Shown in pieces: positions 1 through 6,973 of a stretch of DNA of 36,978 nt. Made by a program: the position numbers and the translations under genes. The stretch's first letter is position 1, and every line of letters begins with the position of its first letter. The notes below the pieces were generated by a model, which saw only the letters and a list, made by a program, of their open reading frames with translations, did no database searches and was not told the origin of the DNA. Source of the stretch: Candidatus Parcubacteria bacterium (lineage in GTDB: Bacteria; Patescibacteriota; Microgenomatia; Levybacterales; GWA1-39-11); NCBI GenBank assembly GCA_003599595.1, contig QZIP01000035.1, positions 1-36,978 on the forward strand, in the 5' to 3' direction.

Positions 1-1
1 C

Positions 2-808
2 CCTGAAATAAGAGAAAATAATGGAGAGATAGAACTTGCAACAAAGAAAAATTTGCCAAGACTTGTTGAGCTTAAAGATATAAAAGGAGATCTACATACG
101 CATTCTAGTTTTCCAATAGAACCAAGCCATGATTTAGGCGCAAACACAATGGAAGATATGTTATTGAAGGCAAGATCACTGGAATATGAATATTTAGGTT
201 TTTCAGAGCATAATCCAAGCGTAAGCAAGCACACTAATGCACAGGTTTATTCCATATTAAAACACCGAAAAGATATTATTGATCAAATTAATTCGAGTAA
301 TAAATATGTTCGAGCAATTAGTTTGCTTGAAGTTGACATTTTATCTGATGGTAGTCTTGCGATAGATAATAAAGCTATTGACCTTCTTGACGGTGTTATT
401 GCAGGAATTCATAGCTCACTATCTATGGACCGGAAAAAAATGACAGAAAGAGTAATGTCTGGATTATCTAATCCAAAAGTTAAAATATTTGCGCATCCAA
501 CAGGAAGATTAATAAATGAAAGACAGGGCTATGATCTTGATTGGGAAAAAATTTTTGACTGTGTTATAAAACACAATAAGGCTCTTGAGATCAATGCTTG
601 GCCAAACAGACTTGATCTTCCTGACTCTTTGGTAAAAACGGCAATAAATGCAGGTGTAAAGATTGTGATAGACACTGACAGCCATACGGCTTCCCAAATG
701 GAATTAATGCTCTATGGTGTGGCTGTTGCAAGACGAGGATGGTGCACAAAAGAAAATATTCTAAATACCTTACCCTACAACAAATTCATGCAATGGCTTA
801 AGTCCTGA
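2..808 (+). CDS. polX: DNA polymerase X family protein, C-terminal PHP domain (5' truncated by window edge)
   Basis: Reading from base 2 the frame is open with no stop and no convincing start, so this is the C-terminal end of a longer protein. The first residues, PEIRENNGEIELA, followed by LPRLVELKDIKGDLHTHS, form the linker that joins the polymerase beta-like core to the PHP domain in bacterial PolX. PHP metal motifs visible are GDLHTHS, SEHNPS, GIHSS, AHPTGR and the terminal DTDSHTASQMELM. Family members act in gap-filling DNA repair; the PHP domain gives Mn-dependent 3'-5' exonuclease or AP-endonuclease activity. A TTG at position 53 would begin in the middle of the conserved linker and is not credible. 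An independent PHP phosphatase is a less likely alternative because the linker is so characteristic. The next gene starts 14 bases downstream on the same strand. Confidence 0.88.
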   Translation, partial: PEIRENNGEIELATKKNLPRLVELKDIKGDLHTHSSFPIEPSHDLGANTMEDMLLKARSLEYEYLGFSEHNPSVSKHTNAQVYSILKHRKDIIDQINSSNKYVRAISLLEVDILSDGSLAIDNKAIDLLDGVIAGIHSSLSMDRKKMTERVMSGLSNPKVKIFAHPTGRLINERQGYDLDWEKIFDCVIKHNKALEINAWPNRLDLPDSLVKTAINAGVKIVIDTDSHTASQMELMLYGVAVARRGWCTKENILNTLPYNKFMQWLKS

Positions 809-822
809 TTAAATCTCAATTT

Positions 823-1701
823 ATGAAAAACAATAATAAATCATACAATCAAAGAAAGGTATATTTATTAATCTTTGTTTTTGTCATTTCAATACCCACA
901 CTTGCCTATTTAACAGGAAAAATTTTTAATAGAGAAATATTGTTTTTAGAGATTACTACAATCTTTACGTTGTTTATTATATTTTATTCTTACTTTTTCT
1001 CAAGCAAACTTGTACTATTTATTACCAAGGCAAAAAAAACAAGCCAAGAAGAATATGGAAATATATATAAAGTGATAAACGAATTTTCCAGCAAACTTTC
1101 AATAACTGCTCCCAAGCTGTACATTGCAGGCAGTTCTTCCTTAAATTCTCTAGCAACAGGCCGGGGACCAAAACAGGGCGCAATAATCTTGACTGATGGA
1201 TTGGTTAAAAGCTTGAACAAGATTGAGATTGAAAGCGTGATTGCCCATGAGCTTACTCACCTGAAAAACTCAGATACAAAACTGACTGACCTTCTTACTG
1301 TATTGATTGGAGTTCCGTTTTTTTTGACAAACTATTTTATAAGTAAGTTGAGCGATATTGGCGGGGCCAAGCAAACAGAAAAAGGTAACAATTTGTTGTT
1401 TATTTTTTTCGGACTGATTTCAGTTATGTTTGTTCCCTTGTTTGCCTCAATACAAAACTTATTTCTTTCAAACAAGAGAGAGCTTTTAGCTGATGCTGAT
1501 GCGGTTTTGCTGACCCGTTATCCAGAAGGGTTGATAAGCGCACTTGAAAAAATTGAAAAAGACAGCCATTCCTCTCTTAACAACGCAATTGCACACGCTT
1601 GTATTATAAATATTTGCGGCAAAAAAAAGGGATTTGTAAATAATTTGTTTAATAGTCACCCGTCTATCGAGGAAAGAGTCCGTATTCTCAAGTCAATGTA
1701 A
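823..1701 (+). CDS. htpX: HtpX-like M48 family membrane metalloprotease
   Basis: Zinc metalloprotease of the M48 family, expected in the cytoplasmic membrane, where HtpX enzymes degrade damaged membrane proteins. The HExxH motif is HELTH (H142, E143, H146), and the third zinc ligand is probably E220 in NKRELLADADA. Two hydrophobic segments near residues 13-31 and 43-65 and further ones near 158-175 and 190-212 give the usual four-helix layout. The motif LNSLATGRGPKQGAI before the active site is typical of HtpX. Length (292 aa) is normal for the family. ATG at 823 has no Shine-Dalgarno sequence; the gene follows the polX stop by 14 bases and is probably co-transcribed. Substrate is unknown; the subfamily call (HtpX rather than another M48B protein) is from motif recognition only. 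Confidence 0.88.
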   Translation: MKNNNKSYNQRKVYLLIFVFVISIPTLAYLTGKIFNREILFLEITTIFTLFIIFYSYFFSSKLVLFITKAKKTSQEEYGNIYKVINEFSSKLSITAPKLYIAGSSSLNSLATGRGPKQGAIILTDGLVKSLNKIEIESVIAHELTHLKNSDTKLTDLLTVLIGVPFFLTNYFISKLSDIGGAKQTEKGNNLLFIFFGLISVMFVPLFASIQNLFLSNKRELLADADAVLLTRYPEGLISALEKIEKDSHSSLNNAIAHACIINICGKKKGFVNNLFNSHPSIEERVRILKSM

Positions 1702-1906
1702 AATTACTGATTCTAGCCACTTTCTGATAAAATAAACTCGAGAAACAATTTTTGATGAATTTAAAAAATCCAAAGCTCAAATGAATGACAAATATCAAAT
1801 CATATCTAAATTCCTAAACCCAAATATTTTATCATTTCAGCCTTGAACTTGATTTGTCATTTGGATTTTGACATTTGAAATTAATTAGTTTGATTTAAAT
1901 TTTGAC
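1702..1906. repeat. Intergenic word repeats with inverted symmetry (htpX-murT gap)
   Basis: No gene is seen here. Imperfect repeats of words such as CAAATGA, GACAAAT and TCAAAT occupy about 1768-1810, and their reverse complements (GATTTGTCATTTGGATTTT, TTTGACATTTGAAATT) occupy about 1850-1883, so the transcript could fold into a long imperfect hairpin. The same vocabulary recurs inside murT and gatB. A perfect TTGACA lies at 1868-1873, but no good -10 box follows at 16-18 bases, so a murT promoter here is unproven. Confidence 0.55.
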
Positions 1907-3247
1907 ATGATAAATAGCTTCTTAATATTGATAGGCAGAATAATATCCAAAATAAGTTCAATCCTTAACTTGGGGTCCGGCTCTACCTGGCCTGGACATA
2001 TTGCTCTAAACTTAAATCCAAAATTTATTAGACAAACAATAAACAGAAATCCTGATTTAAAAGTAATTCTAACCGTTGGGACAAACGGCAAAACAACAAC
2101 ATCAAAACTTATTAAACATCTGCTTGAACAAGAAAAAATTAAAGTGTTTTACAATGAGTCTGGAGCAAATCTTTTGAATGGAATTGCATCAAGCATCATA
2201 AAGCACTCTACCCTAAACGGATCTTTAAACTATGACGTTGCCCTATTTGAGGTTGATGAAAATATTTTACCTTTAATGCTAAATGAGACAGAGCCTCAAG
2301 GACTGGTTATATTGAATCTTTTTAGAGATCAACTGGATAGATATGGAGAAGTAAATACAATTGCAAATAAATGGAGCAATGCAATCAGCAAACTTACAAA
2401 GAGCATATTATTTATAAATGGAGATGATCCAAAACTGACTCATATTGCAAAAGAATCAAAACTGAAATCATATTTCTTTGGATTAGATGAGAGTAAAATG
2501 ATTAAAAGAGATCTACCTCATGACGTTGATTCTGTTTATTGTCCAAGTTGTCAAAATAAATTAAATTTTAAAAAGATTGCGTATTCTCATTTGGGTGACT
2601 TTATTTGTCCTAATTGCGAGTTCAAGAAAGAAAAAACGCATACTTTTGTTGAGATTAAACCGCCACTTCCTGGGACCTACAATGTCTACAATACAAATGC
2701 TGCAGCTCTATTAGTTAAAAAATTGTTTGGAATAGATGAGAAGAAAATTCAAAAGTATCTAGATAACTTTAAACCAGCTTTTGGAAGACAAGAAATTTTT
2801 GAGATTGAAGGGAAAAAAATAATGGTTTTACTTTCTAAAAATCCAACGGGATTCAACCAATCAATTGAAATGGTGATGGAAATGAAACAAGATGATGACA
2901 ATATACTTATTATTCTTAATGATAGAATACCTGATGGTAGAGATGTATCATGGATCTGGGACGTAGATTTTGAAGAATTTATAGATGATATGGATAATAT
3001 GTTTATTAGCGGGGACAGAACGTATGATATGGCTTTAAGATTGAAGTATGCAAATTCTTCAAAAAGTCAAAAATCAAAAATCAAAAGTCAAAACTACAAC
3101 TTAAAGCTCAAAACTTTTGAGAATTTGAACGAAGCGATCAAGATTGCGTTGGAAGAATTACCAAGAAATGAAATCCTGTATATACTTCCCACATATTCTG
3201 CCATGTTGGAAGTAAGGAAAATATTAACAGGTAAAAAAATATTATAG
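1907..3247 (+). CDS. murT: MurT, lipid II isoglutaminyl synthase, Mur-ligase-like subunit
   Basis: ATP-dependent partner of GatD. The MurT/GatD complex amidates the alpha-carboxyl of D-glutamate in the lipid II stem peptide to D-isoglutamine, using ammonia from glutamine, at the cytoplasmic face. Visible in order: N-terminal segment with GSTWPGHIAL, P-loop GTNGKTTT at residues 58-65, a Cys4 zinc ribbon (C212, C215, C234, C237) inserted in the central domain as in known MurT, the Mur motif PGTYNVYNTNAA near 255-266, then the C-terminal domain with LLSKNPTGFNQ near 308-318. D352 in WIWDVDFE is probably the residue completing the GatD catalytic triad. Length is normal (446 aa), but residues about 384-402 are a Ser/Lys/Gln-rich stretch encoded by a short word repeat and look inserted. 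gatD lies just downstream, separated by an unrelated gene. Confidence 0.93.
   Translation: MINSFLILIGRIISKISSILNLGSGSTWPGHIALNLNPKFIRQTINRNPDLKVILTVGTNGKTTTSKLIKHLLEQEKIKVFYNESGANLLNGIASSIIKHSTLNGSLNYDVALFEVDENILPLMLNETEPQGLVILNLFRDQLDRYGEVNTIANKWSNAISKLTKSILFINGDDPKLTHIAKESKLKSYFFGLDESKMIKRDLPHDVDSVYCPSCQNKLNFKKIAYSHLGDFICPNCEFKKEKTHTFVEIKPPLPGTYNVYNTNAAALLVKKLFGIDEKKIQKYLDNFKPAFGRQEIFEIEGKKIMVLLSKNPTGFNQSIEMVMEMKQDDDNILIILNDRIPDGRDVSWIWDVDFEEFIDDMDNMFISGDRTYDMALRLKYANSSKSQKSKIKSQNYNLKLKTFENLNEAIKIALEELPRNEILYILPTYSAMLEVRKILTGKKIL
3055..3114 (+). repeat. In-frame word repeat inside murT
   Basis: The stretch is built from repeated words of the type AAAAGTCAAAAATCAAAA and encodes a low-complexity segment of Ser, Lys and Gln (about residues 384-402) between two conserved parts of the MurT C-terminal domain. 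The reading frame is kept. Similar words occur in the gap upstream of murT and inside gatB. I infer insertion or expansion of a dispersed repeat at a tolerated surface loop. Confidence 0.6.
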
Positions 3248-3281
3248 CTTGTGGCACTTGGCAGATAGCACGTGGTTTAAA
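3247..3281 (+). repeat. Word repeat between murT and the four-helix-bundle gene
   Basis: The gap contains TTGGCAGATAGCACGTGG at 3258-3275. Nearly the same words, GGTAGCACGTGG and AAGTAGCAGATGG, appear inside gatD at about 4111-4136. Sharing of such GC-richer words between a gap and a neighbouring coding region points to a dispersed repeat family. It fills almost the whole murT to four-helix-bundle gap. Confidence 0.65.
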
Positions 3282-3282
3282 T

Positions 3283-3657
3283 ATGATAAAAGATACATTT
3301 AGATTTCAAAGATTAGAGATTTGGAAAGCTGCAATATTATATGCGAGACATATTTACATTGCTGCAGATAAACTTCCAAAGTCAGAATTGTTCGGATTAG
3401 TATCTCAATTAAAACGAGCGGTTCTTTCAATATCATCAAATATTGCAGAAGGAAGTGGAAGTATAACTATAAATGATTTTAGTCATTATCTAGATATATC
3501 TATAAAATCAACGATTGAAACAGTTTCGGAATTATTGTTTGCACTCGAAATGGGTTATTTATCTGAAAAAGACGTTATCTTATTGTATGATGAAGCTGAA
3601 CTGCTGATAAAAAGAATTCAAAGCTTCAAGAAATCATTAGGGAGGAAAAATGAATAA
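3283..3657 (+). CDS. Four-helix-bundle protein (S23 / 23S rRNA intervening-sequence type)
   Basis: A 124-residue protein of the four-helix-bundle family first known from 23S rRNA intervening sequences. Family hallmarks are RFQRLEIWKAA near the N-terminus, FGLVSQLKRAVLSISSNIAEGSG in the middle (residues about 46-68) and the late segment TIETVSELLFALEMGYLS. Members form small oligomers, are basic, and are related in fold to the Avd accessory protein of diversity-generating retroelements; the cellular role of free-standing copies is not established. The gene separates murT from gatD, whose products form one complex, and its last codons carry the gatD ribosome binding site. ATG at 3283 has no Shine-Dalgarno sequence. 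There is no retroelement reverse transcriptase nearby, so an Avd role is not supported. Confidence 0.85.
   Translation: MIKDTFRFQRLEIWKAAILYARHIYIAADKLPKSELFGLVSQLKRAVLSISSNIAEGSGSITINDFSHYLDISIKSTIETVSELLFALEMGYLSEKDVILLYDEAELLIKRIQSFKKSLGRKNE
3639..3645 (+). promoter_or_regulatory. Ribosome binding site of gatD inside the preceding gene
   Basis: AGGGAGG lies four bases before the gatD ATG at 3650, within the last codons of the four-helix-bundle gene, whose stop overlaps the gatD start. It is one of only a few strong Shine-Dalgarno sequences in the window and fixes the gatD start. Confidence 0.8.
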
Positions 3658-4480
3658 GAACTACCTGCCAAAAGCTATCCGCCACTCGCTAACTATTGGT
3701 TGGCTTTATCCGGATCTAATGAGTACCTATGGCGACCGGGGAAATATTATTGTGCTGCAGAAACGCTGTGAATGGCGGAATATTGAAGTAAAAATCTTGC
3801 ATCTTAATCCTGGTTTTGACCACAAGCTACTTGCTACGTGCAACATGCTCTTCATGGGCGGAGCACAGGACAAACAGCAGCAAATAGTTGCACAGGATTT
3901 AAAAAAAGAGAAAGTTGAGACTTTAAAAAAAATGGTTGATGATGGAGTTCCGGGATTATATATCTGTGGAGCATATCAATTGTTGGGCAAATATTATAAA
4001 GAAGCGGATGGAACAAAGATTCTGGGACTTGGAATTTTTGACCTATATACTGAAAATCCAGGAGAAAACCATCCGCGGCTAATTGGGAATATAATCGCTG
4101 AACTGGCAGGTAGCACGTGGCAAGTAGCAGATGGTAAAAAAACTACAAGCTACGCGCCACAAGCTACGCGCCACATTGTTGGTTTTGAAAACCATGGCGG
4201 ACGGACTTATCTTGGAAAAAATGTAAAGCCTTTCGCAAAAGTTATAAAAGGGTTTGGGAACAATGGTGAAGACGGAACAGAGGGAGCAATCTATAAAAAT
4301 GCAATAGGGACATATCTTCACGGTCCGATCTTGCCTAAAAATCCAGAAATCGCAGATTATCTAATCAAAAAAGCTTTGGAAGTAAAATATAAAGATGAAA
4401 TCGGGCTTGAAGATCTTGATGATTCTTTGGAACAAAAAGCAAAAGAGATAATTGAGAAGAGATATAATGTTAAGGTATAA
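3650..4480 (+). CDS. gatD: GatD, lipid II isoglutaminyl synthase, glutamine amidotransferase subunit
   Basis: Class I, CobB/CobQ-type glutamine amidotransferase that hydrolyses glutamine and passes ammonia to MurT for D-glutamate amidation of lipid II. The catalytic cysteine is C106 in GLYICGAYQLLG, the catalytic histidine H224 in GTYLHGPILPKNPE; the N-terminal YPDLMSTYGDRGNI and the late GFENHGGRTYLG motifs are typical of GatD. At 276 aa it is longer than usual (about 240), explained by an inserted segment at residues about 153-175 encoded by a short word repeat. The start overlaps the preceding gene by eight bases and has a strong Shine-Dalgarno sequence. Products of murT and gatD must pair, so the gene wedged between them probably does not break the operon. 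Confidence 0.92.
   Translation: MNKNYLPKAIRHSLTIGWLYPDLMSTYGDRGNIIVLQKRCEWRNIEVKILHLNPGFDHKLLATCNMLFMGGAQDKQQQIVAQDLKKEKVETLKKMVDDGVPGLYICGAYQLLGKYYKEADGTKILGLGIFDLYTENPGENHPRLIGNIIAELAGSTWQVADGKKTTSYAPQATRHIVGFENHGGRTYLGKNVKPFAKVIKGFGNNGEDGTEGAIYKNAIGTYLHGPILPKNPEIADYLIKKALEVKYKDEIGLEDLDDSLEQKAKEIIEKRYNVKV
4106..4175 (+). repeat. In-frame word repeat inside gatD
   Basis: Two alternating word types are seen: GGTAGCACGTGGCAAGTAGC and, after a short A run, two tandem copies of a CAAGCTACGCGCCA-like unit. The segment encodes about residues 153-175 (STWQVADGKKTTSYAPQATRH), which interrupts the GatD family sequence just before VGFENHGGRTYLG. The words match the murT/four-helix-bundle gap at 3258-3275. 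Confidence 0.68.
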
Positions 4481-4487
4481 TTCAAGG

Positions 4488-4560
4488 TGAATGATTGTTA
4501 CATTGCTTCATTGCTAAATTGTTAACTTACTACATCAACAATAGAACAATTTAACAATTC
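4488..4560. repeat. ATTGTTA-type word repeats and hairpin after gatD
   Basis: The gap after gatD is filled by ATTGTTA/ATTGCTA words and their reverse complements. A perfect nine-base inverted repeat, TAAATTGTT at 4515-4523 and AACAATTTA at 4545-4553, could form a stem with a 21-base loop. There is no T-run directly after it, so it is not an obvious terminator. Confidence 0.5.
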
Positions 4561-4618
4561 AAGAATAATTTTTATGAAAATTGATATTAAATATGTTGTG
4601 AAGTTGGCGAATTTGGGA

Positions 4619-4647
4619 TTGACTTTTGGAATATTTTATGTTAATAT
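4619..4647 (+). promoter_or_regulatory. Sigma70-like promoter upstream of the NYN gene
   Basis: TTGACT at 4619-4624 and TAATAT at 4642-4647 are separated by exactly 17 bases. Transcription would begin near 4654, just before the hairpin at 4664-4690. The promoter lies at the end of the decayed gatC copy and is placed to drive the NYN gene and gatCAB if the hairpin is read through. Confidence 0.6.
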
Positions 4648-4663
4648 ATTAGTACTAAAATCT

Positions 4664-4698
4664 CCTGCAACACCGAAAGGTCTTTGCAGGATTTTTTT
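4664..4698 (+). terminator. Rho-independent terminator-like hairpin in the NYN leader
   Basis: CCTGCAA at 4664-4670 pairs with TTGCAGG at 4684-4690; inside it ACC pairs with GGT around a GAAA tetraloop, and a run of seven T follows at 4692-4698. It lies only about ten bases after the predicted start of transcription, so it would either end a very short transcript or act as a leader attenuator in front of the NYN gene. Confidence 0.65.
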
Positions 4699-4712
4699 GT
4701 GCAAATAACCAT

Positions 4713-5258
4713 ATGAAGGCACGTAAAAAAGCTATTATTCTTATTGATGGAAGTAATTTCTACTTTAAACTTAAAGATCTAAAGTTTAATGAGCTAATTT
4801 CCTTTGATTTTTCCAAATTTGCTCGCTTATTAGCAGGTAAAGAGATTATTGTCTCTTGCACATATTACATTGGAGCTGTCAGAACTGATGGAACAAAACA
4901 TACGCAAAAACTATTTGCAAACCAACGTAAACTTTTAGCTCATTTAAAGAAACATAAATTTTTATATTCTCTTGGTTACCTTCTTAAATCTGATGGAAAA
5001 TTCCACGAAAAAGGGGTTGATGTAAATATTGCCGTTGACATACTGGTAGCTGCTTACGAAAATTTGAGCGATAGTCTCCTTTTAGTGTCTTCTGATACTG
5101 ATCTTCTTCCAGCAATTAAAAAAGCCAGGGAAAAGGGAAAAAGCGTAGAATATGTTGGCTTTTCTCACCGACCAAGTCTGGCTATGATTGCAAATTGCTC
5201 AGAATCCCGTTTACTCACAAAGGAAGACATTAAACCTTTTATTAAAACAAGTAAATAA
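4713..5258 (+). CDS. NYN domain (LabA/DUF88-type) putative ribonuclease
   Basis: A single NYN (PIN-like) domain of 181 residues. The acidic cluster expected for metal binding is visible: D12 in ILIDGSN, D103 in KGVDVNIAVD, D109, and D128/D130 in SSDTDLLPAI. NYN proteins of this type are predicted metal-dependent RNases; several act in RNA decay or processing, but the target here is unknown. No membrane segment or extra domain is present. The ATG at 4713 follows the promoter and hairpin described above; no Shine-Dalgarno sequence is obvious. The stop is four bases before gatC, so it likely shares that transcript. Its position between a broken and an intact gatC suggests it was inserted or recombined into the locus. 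Confidence 0.85.
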   Translation: MKARKKAIILIDGSNFYFKLKDLKFNELISFDFSKFARLLAGKEIIVSCTYYIGAVRTDGTKHTQKLFANQRKLLAHLKKHKFLYSLGYLLKSDGKFHEKGVDVNIAVDILVAAYENLSDSLLLVSSDTDLLPAIKKAREKGKSVEYVGFSHRPSLAMIANCSESRLLTKEDIKPFIKTSK

Positions 5259-5262
5259 TCTT

Positions 5263-5544
5263 ATGAAAATTGATATTAAGCACGTGGCAAAATTGGCAAA
5301 TCTTCCCCTTACTCCTGAGGAAGAAGAAAAATACGGCAAGGAGCTTCCAAAGATTCTTGATTATTTTAACAAATTAAATGAATTGGACACTCAAAATGTA
5401 GAACCTACTTTTAGCGTTATTGACCTTTCAAATGTGATGAGAAATGATGAAGTTTTACCTAGTCTCTCACAAGACGAGGCATTAAAAAATGCTCCCAAGA
5501 AAGAAAATGGACTTATAAAAGTTGAGACAATATTTAAAAAATAA
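5263..5544 (+). CDS. gatC: Aspartyl/glutamyl-tRNA amidotransferase subunit C
   Basis: The small subunit of the GatCAB amidotransferase, which converts misacylated Glu-tRNA(Gln) and/or Asp-tRNA(Asn) to the correct aminoacyl-tRNA. GatC wraps around the GatA/GatB interface and stabilises the complex. The sequence has the family pattern: IDIKHVAKLANLPLTPEEEEKYGKEL, then LNELDTQNVEPTFSV and the conserved NVMRNDEV motif. The start ATG at 5263 gives 93 residues, a normal length; an upstream TTG start would overlap the NYN gene and add residues unlike GatC. It follows NYN by four bases and precedes gatA by one base, giving a gatC-gatA-gatB operon. Confidence 0.93.
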   Translation: MKIDIKHVAKLANLPLTPEEEEKYGKELPKILDYFNKLNELDTQNVEPTFSVIDLSNVMRNDEVLPSLSQDEALKNAPKKENGLIKVETIFKK

Positions 5545-5545
5545 T

Positions 5546-6973
5546 ATGGATATAAATAATATAACGATCAAAAATGCGTTAGAAGGATTAAAAAATAAAG
5601 ATTTTTCTTCAGAAGAATTAACTTCCAAATATTTAGAAAGGATTAAAAAAATTGATAAAGAGTTGAATGCCTTTATCACAGTTGATGAAGAAGGAGCATT
5701 AAATCAAGCCAAAAAAGTAGACGAATTAATTCAATCTGATGAAGATATATTTGAAGAAAAGAAGCTAATTGGTATACCTTTTGGATTTAAAGATTTATAC
5801 TCAACTAAAGATTTAAAAACTACAGCCGGATCAAAAATCATTGATAATTACATTCCTCCCTATGATGCAACAGCAACAAAAAAATTAAAGGACGCAGGAG
5901 TTGTAATTATTGGCAAAACCAATGAAGATGCTTGGGGACACGGTTCTTCTGGAGAAAATTCTGACCTAGGACCTACAAGAAATCCATATGACTTAACAAG
6001 AGTTCCTGGTGGTTCAAGTAGTGGATCAGCTGCGGCTGTTGCAGCCAATGAGTGCTTGGCAGCGACTGGAACGGATACAGGAAGCTCTGTTAGATTACCA
6101 GCGGCTTTCTGTAATTTAGTAGGGTTAAAACCAACATATGGGAGAGTTTCACGTTATGGAATAATATCTATGGCATCTTCTTTTGACACAATTGGACATA
6201 TTACGAAAACGGTTTATGACAATGCAAAAATACTTGAAGTAACTGCTGGGAGAGATGAGTTTGACTCAACAACTCCTGATATTCCAGTTCCCTGTTATAC
6301 CACAGCCTTGAACGAAAACCAAGGTATAAAAGGATTAAGAATTGGAATTTCTAAAGAATATTATATTGAGGGAGTTGATAAAGATGTTGAAAGTTTAACA
6401 TTAAAAGCTGTTAAACATTTTGAATCTATGGGCGCAGTAGTCAAAAACGTTTCTTTGCCTCACACTGGATATGCTATGTCTTGTTATTATATTTTGGTTC
6501 CCGCCGAAATAAGTTCAAATTTGGCTCGATTTGACGGAATTCGTTTTGGAAAAACACGTGATCAATTTGGAAATGAGGCTAAAAGAAGAATAATGCTTGG
6601 AACCTATGTTCTTTCTTCTGGTTACTATGATGCTTATTATGAAAAAGCGGCAAAAGTAAGGACTTTAATAAAACAAGACTTTGAAAATGTTTTTAAAGAA
6701 GTTGATGTTCTAATTGTTCCATCTTCACCTACTCTTCCTTTTAAAATTGGAGAGAAAACTGACGACCCATTACAAATGTACTTATCTGATATTTTTATGT
6801 GCCCTATTAATATTGCTGGGATCCCAAGTCTTAACGTTCCCTGCGGTTTTGTTGAAAGCCTTCCAGTTGGGATGCAAATAATAGGACCACAATTTTCTGA
6901 AGAATTGTTGTACAAAGTAGCTTACAAATATGAGCAAGAAACAGAGTATTATAAAATTCAACCAAAAATATGA
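5546..6973 (+). CDS. gatA: Aspartyl/glutamyl-tRNA amidotransferase subunit A
   Basis: Amidase-signature glutaminase of GatCAB; it releases ammonia from glutamine and channels it to GatB. The Ser-cisSer-Lys triad is visible as K82 (IPFGFKDLYS), S157 (GGSSSGSAAAV) and S181 (GTDTGSSVRLPA). The usual DTGGSIR is DTGSSVR here, keeping the nucleophile. The substrate-binding region LVGLKPTYGRVSRYGIISMASSFD and the late motif INIAGIPSLNVPCGF are intact. ATG at 5546 (475 aa, normal length) follows the gatC stop by one base; an earlier TTG in the same frame would lie inside gatC and is less likely. The TGA stop overlaps the gatB ATG, which implies translational coupling. Confidence 0.95.
   Translation: MDINNITIKNALEGLKNKDFSSEELTSKYLERIKKIDKELNAFITVDEEGALNQAKKVDELIQSDEDIFEEKKLIGIPFGFKDLYSTKDLKTTAGSKIIDNYIPPYDATATKKLKDAGVVIIGKTNEDAWGHGSSGENSDLGPTRNPYDLTRVPGGSSSGSAAAVAANECLAATGTDTGSSVRLPAAFCNLVGLKPTYGRVSRYGIISMASSFDTIGHITKTVYDNAKILEVTAGRDEFDSTTPDIPVPCYTTALNENQGIKGLRIGISKEYYIEGVDKDVESLTLKAVKHFESMGAVVKNVSLPHTGYAMSCYYILVPAEISSNLARFDGIRFGKTRDQFGNEAKRRIMLGTYVLSSGYYDAYYEKAAKVRTLIKQDFENVFKEVDVLIVPSSPTLPFKIGEKTDDPLQMYLSDIFMCPINIAGIPSLNVPCGFVESLPVGMQIIGPQFSEELLYKVAYKYEQETEYYKIQPKI

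Larger units (their letters stand above)
4574..4708 (+). pseudogene. Decayed copy of the gatC 5' end
   Basis: The frame from ATG at 4574 begins MKIDIKYVVKLANLGLT, against MKIDIKHVAKLANLPLT of the real gatC at 5263. DNA identity is perfect over the first 17 bases; afterwards differences fall mostly at third codon positions until about 4627, after which similarity stops. The remaining frame (44 codons in all) runs through a promoter and a terminator-like hairpin and resembles nothing. Third-position divergence suggests two copies that evolved as coding sequence for some time, or recombination with a diverged homologue, rather than a very recent duplication. The NYN gene lies between the ghost and the intact gatC. 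Confidence 0.75.

Noticed and set aside
3283-3657. Avd accessory protein of a diversity-generating retroelement
   Set aside because: No reverse transcriptase, template repeat or variable repeat is visible in the window; only the fold family is shared.
4106-4175. CRISPR-like repeat array
   Set aside because: Units are short, imperfect and lie within a coding region, with no regular spacers; no cas gene is present.
5188-5262. Upstream extension of gatC overlapping the NYN gene
   Set aside because: The added residues do not resemble GatC; ATG at 5263 gives the family N-terminus and normal length.
5860-6048. Antisense frame within gatA, and many similar frames opposite or within other genes
   Set aside because: They lie entirely inside well-conserved genes, lack recognisable motifs, and follow the codon pattern of the opposite strand.
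6970-6973. Recoding of TGA as an amino acid, known in some CPR groups
   Set aside because: TGA acts as the stop of gatA and atpH in overlapping ATGA junctions, and no conserved gene is interrupted by in-frame TGA.
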